NCBI GenBank assembly: GCA_036824465.1
Contig: DAITAC010000010.1
Coordinates: 1 to 62,737 of the forward strand
DNA length: 62,737 nucleotides
Reading direction: 5' to 3'
Source: JAKOQB01 sp036824465
GTDB taxonomy: Bacteria; Pseudomonadota; Gammaproteobacteria; Burkholderiales; Burkholderiaceae_F
This document shows positions 44,496 through 51,990 of the stretch, in pieces. Both the position numbers and the translations under genes were made by a program. Under the pieces are notes generated by a model. The model had not been told where the DNA came from and did not search any database. It was given only the letters and a program-made list of their open reading frames with translations. Within the stretch, counting starts at the first letter, position 1. Every line of letters begins with the position of its first letter.

Positions 44496-45806
44496 ATGAA
44501 ACCCATCAAAGTTGGCCTGTTGGGCCTGGGTACGGTTGGTCGTGGCGTCTTCAACGTCCTGCGGCGCAATCAGCACGAGATCATGCGTCGGGCGGGGCGG
44601 GGTATCGAGATTGCCGTGATTGCCGAGCGCGATGTCGCTCGCGCGCAGCAGGCGATCGGCACGCTCGTGCCGATCACGGGAAACGCGAGCGAGGTCATTC
44701 ACCGCGACGATATCGACATCGTGGTGGAGCTTATCGGGGGCTATGAACCGGCGCGCACGTTCGTTCTGGAGGCGATCTCGCGCGGCAAGCACGTGGTCAC
44801 TGCCAACAAGGCGATGCTGGCCCATCACGGAAACGAGATCTTCAAAGCCGCTCACGCGAAAGGTGTGATGGTCGCTTTCGAGGCAGCGGTTGCCGGTGGA
44901 ATTCCTGTCATCAAGGCCCTGCGGGAGGGGTTGACGGCCAACCGCATTGAATGGGCGGCCGGGATCATCAATGGCACCAGCAATTTCATCCTTTCGGAGA
45001 TGCGCTCGAAGGGCTTGGCGTTCGACACGGTGTTAAAGGAAGCGCAGCGGCTCGGGTATGCAGAGGCGGATCCGACCTTCGACATCGAGGGCATCGACGC
45101 CGCGCACAAGCTCACGATCCTGGCGTCGATTGCTTTCGGCGTGCCGATCAATTTCAGTGCCGCTTACACCGAGGGCATCAGCAAGCTGACGGCGGAAGAC
45201 ATCAGGTACGCCGAGCAACTGGGTTACAGGATCAAACTGCTTGGCATCACGAAACGTCAACCGAATGGCATCGAATTGCGCGTTCACCCCACGCTGGTGC
45301 CGAATCAGCGACTGCTGGCAAGTGTCGAGGGTGCGATGAATGCGGTCCTTGTGAAGGGGGATGCCGTCGGCATCACGCTTTACTACGGTGCCGGGGCGGG
45401 CCAGGAGCCAACAGCCTCAGCGGTGATCGCCGATCTGGTCGATGTCACGCGGATGCACACCGCCGACCCGGAGAACCACGTACCGCACCTCGCGTTCCAG
45501 GCCGATGCGATGGCCGAAGTGCCGTGGCTGACGATCGACGATACGGTGACGTCGTACTACTTCCGCATGCGCGTGGCCGACCAACCCGGGGTGCTGGCGG
45601 ACATCACGCGCATCCTGGCCGACGGCAAGATCTCGATCGATGCTCTGTTCCAGCGTGAGCCGAGCGAAGGCGAGAACCAGACCGACATCATCATGCTTAC
45701 GCACGATGCCATCGAGCGCGACGTGAACGCCGCGATCAAACGCATCGAAGCGCTGCCTACTGTGCTCGCCCCGATCATCCGCATCCGGCAGGAAGAACTG
45801 ACCTGA
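44496..45806 (+). CDS. hom: homoserine dehydrogenase
   Basis: A 436-residue enzyme that reduces aspartate semialdehyde to homoserine on the threonine and methionine path. The NAD(P) loop LGLGTVGRGVF is at residue 8; AAVAGGIPVIKALREGL and NGTSNFIL are catalytic-domain blocks, and a C-terminal ACT domain (from about residue 355, FRMRVADQPGVLADITRIL) suggests threonine feedback. The stop overlaps the thrC start (TGATG), so the two are translationally coupled. Confidence 0.97.
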   Translation: MKPIKVGLLGLGTVGRGVFNVLRRNQHEIMRRAGRGIEIAVIAERDVARAQQAIGTLVPITGNASEVIHRDDIDIVVELIGGYEPARTFVLEAISRGKHVVTANKAMLAHHGNEIFKAAHAKGVMVAFEAAVAGGIPVIKALREGLTANRIEWAAGIINGTSNFILSEMRSKGLAFDTVLKEAQRLGYAEADPTFDIEGIDAAHKLTILASIAFGVPINFSAAYTEGISKLTAEDIRYAEQLGYRIKLLGITKRQPNGIELRVHPTLVPNQRLLASVEGAMNAVLVKGDAVGITLYYGAGAGQEPTASAVIADLVDVTRMHTADPENHVPHLAFQADAMAEVPWLTIDDTVTSYYFRMRVADQPGVLADITRILADGKISIDALFQREPSEGENQTDIIMLTHDAIERDVNAAIKRIEALPTVLAPIIRIRQEELT

Positions 45807-47215
45807 TGCGCTACATCTCCACGCGCGGCAAGATGCCGCCGGCGCGCTTCACCGACATCCTGCTGGAAGGGCTCGCGCCCGACGGCGGGCTGGTCGTGCC
45901 GGAGTTCTATCCGCAGATCGATCGGGCCACGCGCGCAAAGTGGCGCAGCCTCGACTACGCATCGCTGGCCGTCGAGGTGCTGTCGCGCTACTGCGATGAC
46001 ATTCCGCGCGCCGACATCGAACGTCTGGCGCGCACGACGTACACGCACAGCGTGTTCGGAAGCGACGCGATCACGCCGCTGAAGACCCTCGCTCCCGGGC
46101 TGCACCTGCTGCAACTGTCCAATGGGCCGACCCTGGCGTTCAAGGACATCGCGATGCAATTGCTCGGCGCGCTGTTCGAATATGAGCTTGCCCGCCGCGC
46201 GCAGAAGCTCAACATCCTCGGCGCCACGTCGGGCGACACGGGTTCGGCGGCCGAGTATGCGATGCGCGGTCGCGCCGGCATCAACGTCTTCATGCTGTCG
46301 CCGCACGGCCGCATGAGCGCATTCCAGCGTGCACAGATGTATTCGCTGACGGACGCGAACATCTTCAACATCGCGATCGACGGCGTGTTTGACGATTGTC
46401 AGGACATCGTCAAGGCCGTCGCCGGGGACCTGGAATACAAACGCCGCTGGCGTATCGGCAGCGTCAACTCGATCAACTGGGCGCGCGTGGTGGCGCAGGT
46501 CGTCTACTACTTTCGCGGCTATTTCGCCGCGACCCGGGGCGAAGATGATCCGGTGTCGTTCTGCGTTCCGTCGGGCAATTTCGGCAACATCCTGGCCGGC
46601 TGGATCGCCAGGCAGATGGGGCTGCCAATTGCAAAGCTGATATTGGCGACCAACGAGAACAACGTGCTGGACGAATTCCTGCGTACCGGACGCTACCGCG
46701 TGCGCGGCGCGGCCGAGACGCTGGCCACCAGCAGCCCATCGATGGACATTTCCAAGGCGTCGAATTTCGAGCGCTTTGTCTTTGACATCGTCGGTCGCGA
46801 TGCCGAGGCGGTGCGGGAGCTCTGGTGGCAGCTCGATACACGCGGTGAATTCATGCTGATCGGCACGCCGTTCTGGAGCAAGGTGCTGGCCTCGGGCTTC
46901 GTGAGCGGATCGAGCACGCATAGCGACCGCCTGACCACGATCCGATCGCTGCAGCAATCGATCGGGTACATCGTCGATCCGCACACCGCCGATGGCATCA
47001 AGGTCGCGCACGAACACCTCGATTCGCAGGTGCCGATGATCTGTCTCGAGACCGCGCTGCCGGCCAAGTTTGCCGATACCATCGTCGCCGCGATTGGCCG
47101 CGAACCGGAGCGCCCCGCCGCCTACGTCGGAATCGAGCAACGCCCGCAGCGATGCGAAGTGATGCCGGCCGATGTAGAGCGGATAAAGGCATTCATCGCC
47201 CAGCATGCGAACTGA
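45806..47215 (+). CDS. thrC: threonine synthase
   Basis: A 469-residue PLP enzyme that converts phosphohomoserine to threonine. The N-terminus MRYISTRGKMPPARFTDIL fits the family, the PLP Lys is in TLAFKDIAMQLLG, and GATSGDTGSAAEYAM binds phosphate. It follows hom directly. Homoserine kinase is not adjacent. The last 11 bases overlap the acetyltransferase gene. Confidence 0.96.
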   Translation: MRYISTRGKMPPARFTDILLEGLAPDGGLVVPEFYPQIDRATRAKWRSLDYASLAVEVLSRYCDDIPRADIERLARTTYTHSVFGSDAITPLKTLAPGLHLLQLSNGPTLAFKDIAMQLLGALFEYELARRAQKLNILGATSGDTGSAAEYAMRGRAGINVFMLSPHGRMSAFQRAQMYSLTDANIFNIAIDGVFDDCQDIVKAVAGDLEYKRRWRIGSVNSINWARVVAQVVYYFRGYFAATRGEDDPVSFCVPSGNFGNILAGWIARQMGLPIAKLILATNENNVLDEFLRTGRYRVRGAAETLATSSPSMDISKASNFERFVFDIVGRDAEAVRELWWQLDTRGEFMLIGTPFWSKVLASGFVSGSSTHSDRLTTIRSLQQSIGYIVDPHTADGIKVAHEHLDSQVPMICLETALPAKFADTIVAAIGREPERPAAYVGIEQRPQRCEVMPADVERIKAFIAQHAN

Positions 47216-47750
47216 GTGGCGTTTTCGCCCATTGCTCGAGGTCGACTTCGAGCGGCAGTTGCGCTGGCTGAACGAGCCTCACATCAATCGATGGTGGAGC
47301 CGACGCCCGGTTACGCGCGAGGAAGTGCGTGCCAAATACCTGCCGCGCCTGCGGGGGGAACAGAAGACGCAATGCCTGGTCGCGGTCTTCGAGGGCCGGC
47401 CGGCGGGCTATGTGCAAACCTACCGGATCGAGGACCACGCGGACTATGCGCAGGGATTCGTGCTTCCGAGGGGTGGCTGGGGTCTCGATTGGTTCATCGG
47501 CGAGCCGATGCTGCTTGGACACGGACATGGTGCGCGACTGATCGACACCTTTGTCTGTGCATGGCTGTGGGCACGGGCCGATGTTCAGTACGCCGTCGCT
47601 GGAGCGAGCGTTGACAATCTCGCTGCGCTGAAGAGCTACGAACACGCGCGCTTCGCGCCCTGGTTCAGCACCATTCCGCATGAAACCGCCGAACGCTACT
47701 ATCGACGCGATCGCCGCGACGGTGAGGGCTGGAGCGCAAAGAAGATATGA
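47205..47750 (+). CDS. GNAT-family N-acetyltransferase
   Basis: A 181-residue GNAT protein. The acetyl-CoA loop is near GEPMLLGHGHGARLIDTF (about residue 100). FRPLLEVDFERQLRWL and EPHINRWWSRRPVTREEV resemble the AAC(6')/IucB-like acetyltransferase clan. A resistance or siderophore role cannot be inferred from sequence. It lies between thrC and mobB, overlapping both, so it is likely read in the same transcript. Confidence 0.85.
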   Translation: MRTEWRFRPLLEVDFERQLRWLNEPHINRWWSRRPVTREEVRAKYLPRLRGEQKTQCLVAVFEGRPAGYVQTYRIEDHADYAQGFVLPRGGWGLDWFIGEPMLLGHGHGARLIDTFVCAWLWARADVQYAVAGASVDNLAALKSYEHARFAPWFSTIPHETAERYYRRDRRDGEGWSAKKI

Positions 47751-48241
47751 AAGCCTTCGGCATCATCGGCTATTCGAACACCGGCAAGACCACCCTGATC
47801 GAGAAGCTGATACCGATCTTTCGATCGCGCGGCTTGACCGTGTCCGCAATCAAAAATGCGCACCACGGTTTCGACATGGACCGACCAGGCAAGGACTCGT
47901 ATCGCTATCGCGAGGCGGGTGCAGGCCAGGTGCTGATCTCGACCGGGCTGCGATGGGCGCTGCTGACCGAGACGCCGAGCCATGCTGCTTCTCTCGAAGA
48001 TCTGATGAAGCTGCTGGCCCCGTGCGATGTGGTGATCATCGAGGGCTTCAAGAGCGAGGGCCACATTCCCCGCATCGAGGTGCGGCGCTTGTCCAATACC
48101 GAGCCGCCGCTGTTCTCGCATGACCCCAACGTGATTGCGGTCGCCGCCGATCACGCGGTCGACACGCAGCTACCGCTGCTCGACCTGAACGACGCCGCTA
48201 AGATTGCAGACTTCATCGCTGCCCGTCTCGAACTCACCTGA
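47747..48241 (+). CDS. mobB: molybdopterin-guanine dinucleotide biosynthesis adaptor MobB
   Basis: A 164-residue P-loop protein. Walker A is GYSNTGKTTLIEKL near residue 6; NAHHGFDMDRPGKDSYR and VIIEGFKSEGH are MobB signatures. It assists attachment of GMP to molybdopterin. It overlaps the acetyltransferase stop by ATGA and moeA by TGATG. Confidence 0.92.
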   Translation: MKAFGIIGYSNTGKTTLIEKLIPIFRSRGLTVSAIKNAHHGFDMDRPGKDSYRYREAGAGQVLISTGLRWALLTETPSHAASLEDLMKLLAPCDVVIIEGFKSEGHIPRIEVRRLSNTEPPLFSHDPNVIAVAADHAVDTQLPLLDLNDAAKIADFIAARLELT

Positions 48242-49443
48242 TGCTGTCCGTCGAACAAGCGCTCGAGCGGTTGCTTTCCAGGGCACAGCCGCTGACCGAC
48301 GTCGAGCATGTGTCGACGCTCGAGGTCGAGCGCGCACTCGGGCGGGTGCTGGCCGCGCCGGTCGTCTCAACAATCGACGTGCCGCCGATGGATAACTCAC
48401 AGATGGACGGCTATGCACTGCGCATTGTCGACGTGCCCGCCGTGCCGGCCGTGCTGAAGATCGGCCAGCGCATCGCCGCCGGGCACGTGGGAGCAGAACT
48501 CGCGCCGGGGACTGCGGCGCGGATCTTCACCGGCGCGCCGGTTCCGCCGGGCGCCGATGCGATCGTGATGCAGGAAGCCACCGTCGCGCAGGGCGATCAG
48601 GTGACGATCAATGAGCTGCCGCGGCAGGGCCAGTGGATTCGGCGCGCCGGCATCGACGTGCATGCAGGCGCGACGATTCTCGCGGCGGGGCGCCGACTGC
48701 TGCCGCAGGACCTCGGGCTGGCGGCATCGGTGGGAGTGAGCGAACTGCCGGTCAAACGCCGGATGCGGGTCGCTGTGTTCTTCACCGGTGATGAACTCGT
48801 GATGCCGGGCGAGCCATTGCCGCCGGGTCGTATCTACAACTCGAACCGGTTCATGCTGCTCGGGTTGCTGCGCGCACTTGGCTGCGACGTCATCGACCTG
48901 GGGATCGTGCCGGATGACCGCGCGGCGACTCGCAATGCGTTTGCCCGCGCCGCGCAGAACGCGGACCTGATCGTGACCTCGGGCGGCGTTTCGGTTGGCG
49001 AGGAAGACCATGTGAAGCCCGCAGTCGAAGCCGAGGGTGCGCTCGACCTGTGGCAGATCGCGATGAAGCCAGGCAAGCCGCTGGCGTTCGGCCACGTGCG
49101 TGGGGTCACCTTCATTGGCCTGCCGGGAAACCCGGTGTCCAGTTTCGTGACGTTCCTGCTGTTCGTGCGGCCTTTCATTCGCATCCGGCAAGGGGCGGCC
49201 GAGCCGGCACCGCGGGCGCTCGATCTGCGCGCCGACTTTGATTGGCCACGCCCCGACAAGCGACGCGAATTCCTGCGCGCGCGCTTCAACGGCAATGGTG
49301 GTCTCGATCCATATGCGAACCAGAACTCCGCGGTGCTCACGTCGTGCGTGTGGGCCGATGGCCTGATCGACAATCCGCCGTCGCAAGTCATCCAGCGTGG
49401 CGACCTGGTTCGGTTCCTGCCGTTTGCGGAGTTGCTGGCATGA
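48241..49443 (+). CDS. moeA: molybdopterin molybdenumtransferase MoeA
   Basis: A 400-residue enzyme that inserts molybdenum into adenylated molybdopterin. Conserved blocks are DVPPMDNSQMDGYAL, IFTGAPVPPGADAIVMQE, TSGGVSVGEEDHVK and FIGLPGNPVSSFV. Length is standard. It is coupled to mobB in front and to moaD behind (ATGA). Confidence 0.95.
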   Translation: MLSVEQALERLLSRAQPLTDVEHVSTLEVERALGRVLAAPVVSTIDVPPMDNSQMDGYALRIVDVPAVPAVLKIGQRIAAGHVGAELAPGTAARIFTGAPVPPGADAIVMQEATVAQGDQVTINELPRQGQWIRRAGIDVHAGATILAAGRRLLPQDLGLAASVGVSELPVKRRMRVAVFFTGDELVMPGEPLPPGRIYNSNRFMLLGLLRALGCDVIDLGIVPDDRAATRNAFARAAQNADLIVTSGGVSVGEEDHVKPAVEAEGALDLWQIAMKPGKPLAFGHVRGVTFIGLPGNPVSSFVTFLLFVRPFIRIRQGAAEPAPRALDLRADFDWPRPDKRREFLRARFNGNGGLDPYANQNSAVLTSCVWADGLIDNPPSQVIQRGDLVRFLPFAELLA

Positions 49444-49697
49444 AGGTCACGGTGCTTTACTTCGCCAGACTGCGCGAAGGCATCGGTCGCGATCGTGATG
49501 AATTCACGCTCCCGGCAAATGTCGCGACGCTGGGCGCATTGCGCGCGTGGCTCGTTTCACGCGGCGCGCCGTGGGCCACGGCGTTCGAAGAGGTCAAGCG
49601 CATTCGCGCTGCGGTCGATCAGGCGATGGCAAGCGATGACACGCCACTGCGCGACGGTGCCGAAGTCGCGTTCTTCCCTCCCGTAACCGGAGGTTAG
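49440..49697 (+). CDS. moaD: molybdopterin synthase sulfur carrier subunit MoaD
   Basis: An 85-residue ubiquitin-like protein ending in the Gly-Gly tail (PPVTGG) that is thiocarboxylated to carry sulfur. VTVLYFARLREGIGRDRDEF is typical MoaD. The ATG at 49440 overlaps the moeA stop. A 144-bp gap separates it from moaE, unusual because the two are often adjacent. Confidence 0.93.
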   Translation: MKVTVLYFARLREGIGRDRDEFTLPANVATLGALRAWLVSRGAPWATAFEEVKRIRAAVDQAMASDDTPLRDGAEVAFFPPVTGG

Positions 49698-49841
49698 GAC
49701 GATGCGCCGCCAGGCTCACTTCCTGCGTCGGACTTATTCTGGAGTCGCCTATTCAGGCAGCAAAACCAGGACCGGGTCACTCGTGAAACGGGAAGGCGCT
49801 GTCGCGCATGTTCACGACTTCTGAGCAACCGGGGCGCTGAG

Positions 49842-50300
49842 ATGACTGTCCGCGTGCAGCGCGAGGACTTCGACGCGGGCGCCGAGATTGCCCGCTTGCG
49901 GGGAAGCGACCCCAAGGTCGGCGCGGTGGCAAGCTTCATCGGTGTCGCGCGCGATGTGAACGACGGCGCTCCCGTCGCGACGATGTCGCTCGAGCATTAT
50001 CCCGGCATGACCGAGCGCGCACTGGAGGACATCTGCGCGCAGGCGCGCAAACGCTGGAACATCATCGACATCCTGGTTGTGCATCGGATCGGCACGTTGA
50101 AGCCGACCGACCAGATCGTGCTGGTGATTGTCACCGGCGCACATCGCGGCGAGGCCTTCGCGGCGTGCGAATTCGTGATGGACTACCTGAAGACAGATGC
50201 TCCTTTCTGGAAGAAAGAGTCGACTCCGGCGGGCGAGCGCTGGGTCGATGCGCGACAGCATGACGACGATGCGCGCGCGCGCTGGGAGAAGGGCGCTTGA
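49842..50300 (+). CDS. moaE: molybdopterin synthase catalytic subunit MoaE
   Basis: A 152-residue partner of MoaD that converts cPMP to molybdopterin. VASFIGVARDVNDGA, LEHYPGMTERALEDIC and VTGAHRGEAFAACEFVMDYLK are conserved; the active-site Lys pair is in APFWKKES. It ends in a TTGA overlap with crcB. Confidence 0.94.
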   Translation: MTVRVQREDFDAGAEIARLRGSDPKVGAVASFIGVARDVNDGAPVATMSLEHYPGMTERALEDICAQARKRWNIIDILVVHRIGTLKPTDQIVLVIVTGAHRGEAFAACEFVMDYLKTDAPFWKKESTPAGERWVDARQHDDDARARWEKGA

Positions 50301-50692
50301 CCCGCGACGGCCCGCTGTGGGTGGTCCTGCTGGCGATTGGCGTGGGTGCTGTGCTCGGCGCGTGGCTGCGCTGGGCATTGTCCTACTGGCTCAACCCGCG
50401 GCTCGAGCAACTGCCACTCGGCACGCTCAGCGCCAACCTGATCGGCGCCTATCTGATCGGAATCGCGCTCGCAGTCTTTGCCGCGCATCCCGCACTGTCG
50501 CCGACCTGGCGCCTGGTGATCATCACCGGATTCCTGGGTGGACTGACGACATTCTCGACCTTCTCGGCCGAGTCCGTCGTGCTGTTGCAGTCCGGGCAGT
50601 GGGCGACGGCATTTCTGCACACGGCGCTGCACCTCGGAGGATCGATCATCGCGACTTTTGTCGGCATCGCCACGGTGCGGGCGCTCGCATAG
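50297..50692 (+). CDS. crcB: fluoride ion channel/exporter CrcB (Fluc)
   Basis: A 131-residue protein with four membrane helices. GAVLGAWLRWALSYWL, TLSANLIGAYLIG and GFLGGLTTFSTFSAESV match Fluc signatures (pore Asn and Phe boxes). Fluc channels form dual-topology dimers and expel fluoride. It starts at TTG 50297, overlapping moaE. No room exists for a fluoride riboswitch directly upstream. Confidence 0.93.
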   Translation: MTRDGPLWVVLLAIGVGAVLGAWLRWALSYWLNPRLEQLPLGTLSANLIGAYLIGIALAVFAAHPALSPTWRLVIITGFLGGLTTFSTFSAESVVLLQSGQWATAFLHTALHLGGSIIATFVGIATVRALA

Positions 50693-50702
50693 CAAGTGGA
50701 AG

Positions 50703-50731
50703 TTGACACTGGCAAGATCGGTGGCTATATT
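50703..50731 (+). promoter_or_regulatory. near-consensus sigma-70 promoter of the RND efflux genes
   Basis: A perfect -35 TTGACA (50703-50708), a 17-bp spacer and -10 TATATT (50726-50731). It is by far the best promoter match noticed in the window. The predicted start of transcription, about 50738, falls inside the palindromic operator. The leader to the ATG at 50768 is about 30 nt. Confidence 0.8.
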
Positions 50732-50752
50732 ACTGACCAGTCAGTCAGTTAC
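50732..50752 (+). promoter_or_regulatory. palindromic operator, likely for a TetR-type repressor
   Basis: ACTGAC CA GTCAGT (50732-50745) is a perfect inverted repeat, with a further overlapping half-site GTCAGT at 50744-50749. It abuts the -10 box and covers the expected start site, the classic place for repression of an efflux operon. No TetR-family gene is found in this window, so the regulator must be encoded elsewhere. Confidence 0.65.
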
Positions 50753-50767
50753 TTGCCAGGAAAGCCC

Positions 50768-51988
50768 ATGCATGTATCAGAGCGCAACTCAGCGGTCGCG
50801 ACGACGCTGGTAGCGATTCTCGTCCTCGCCGGATGCACAAGAGCAACCCCCGCCGGCGAAGACATCCGCCCGGTGCGAACGATGCTGATCGCGCCGGCCA
50901 GCACCTCGGCCCTTGCCGAATTCTCGGGCGAAGTGCGCCCGCGGGTGGAAAGCCGCGTCGGCTTCCAGGTGGCAGGCCGCATCGTCACGCGCGTGGTCGA
51001 TGTCGGGCAGACGGTCAAGCCAGGCCAGGTGCTGGCGACGATCGACCCTGCCGATTACCGGCTGGCGGCTACGGCATCGCAGGCGCAGTTGAGTGCGGCG
51101 CAGGTTGATCGCGACCAGCAGCGCGCCGACTACAAGCGCTTCGAGGAACTGCAGCTGAAGGGCTTCATCAGCAGTGCCGATCTCGAGCGTCGCAAGGCCA
51201 CACTGGATGCAGCCGAGGCGCGCCACCAGCAGGCCGTCGCACAGGCAAGTGTCAGCGGCAACCAGACCGCCTACACAGTGCTGCGCGCGCCGAGCGCCGG
51301 CGTAGTGACCGCAGTCGATGGAGAAGTCGGACAGGTTGTATCCCCAGGCCAGTCGGTGGTACGCATCGCGCAGACCACGGAAAAGGAAATCGCGATCGCG
51401 ATTCCCGAGAACCGGCTCGACGCGCTGCGCCGGATTCCGGAGGTAAGAGTCTCGCTGTGGGCGATGAACGCGGCAACCGATGGTCCGACGCTGCGCGGAC
51501 GCGTGCGCGAGATCTCGCCGATCGCCGATGCTGCGACCCGCACCTATCCCGCGCGAATCACGCTGATCGACCCTCCCGCCGCGGTCGCCCTCGGCATGAC
51601 TGCGAGCGTCATCTTTGAAGCGCCGCTGCCCACACCGATCATTACCGCTCCGCTGCAGGCACTGCTGAAGGAGAGCGGGGGCACGTACGTGTGGTTGCTG
51701 GACGGGTCTTCGATGACGGTGCGCAAATCGCAGGTGCAGATAGCGACCGTGTCCGGCAACGATGTCGTGCTGTTGAGCGGCTTGAATCCGGGCGACACGA
51801 TCGTCACCGCCGGCGTTCACCTCTTGAAGGAGGGCCAGAAGGTCAAGCGCCTGGAAGACACGATCGCCGAACGCGCGCCGCTGTCAACGCCGATGCACGG
51901 CGTCACGGGCGCGCCAAGACCTGCCGCAGCAGCACCCGAACCTTCCAAGGCCGGTGCGGAATCCGGCGCCAAGAACTCGAAGGAGTGA
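50768..51988 (+). CDS. RND efflux periplasmic adaptor (membrane fusion protein)
   Basis: A 406-residue lipoprotein adaptor. The signal peptide ends in lipobox VLAGC (Cys21). It has a lipoyl/barrel-sandwich domain (VGFQVAGRIVTRVVDVGQTV; VLRAPSAGVVTAVDGEVGQV), an alpha-hairpin between, and beta-barrel and membrane-proximal domains, ending in a Pro/Ala-rich tail. It links the inner-membrane pump to an outer-membrane channel. RBS AGGAAAG is good. The pump gene follows after 2 bases. Substrate unknown. Confidence 0.92.
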   Translation: MHVSERNSAVATTLVAILVLAGCTRATPAGEDIRPVRTMLIAPASTSALAEFSGEVRPRVESRVGFQVAGRIVTRVVDVGQTVKPGQVLATIDPADYRLAATASQAQLSAAQVDRDQQRADYKRFEELQLKGFISSADLERRKATLDAAEARHQQAVAQASVSGNQTAYTVLRAPSAGVVTAVDGEVGQVVSPGQSVVRIAQTTEKEIAIAIPENRLDALRRIPEVRVSLWAMNAATDGPTLRGRVREISPIADAATRTYPARITLIDPPAAVALGMTASVIFEAPLPTPIITAPLQALLKESGGTYVWLLDGSSMTVRKSQVQIATVSGNDVVLLSGLNPGDTIVTAGVHLLKEGQKVKRLEDTIAERAPLSTPMHGVTGAPRPAAAAPEPSKAGAESGAKNSKE

Positions 51989-51990
51989 AA

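Noticed and set aside
45557..47206. Minus-strand open frame of 549 codons
   Set aside because: Opposite hom and thrC, which are strongly supported.
50240..50297. Fluoride riboswitch before crcB
   Set aside because: crcB overlaps moaE, leaving no untranslated leader.
51691..51990. Upstream extension of the RND permease by 100 codons
   Set aside because: It overlaps the adaptor gene in another frame; GTG 51991 has a good Shine-Dalgarno and the family N-terminus.
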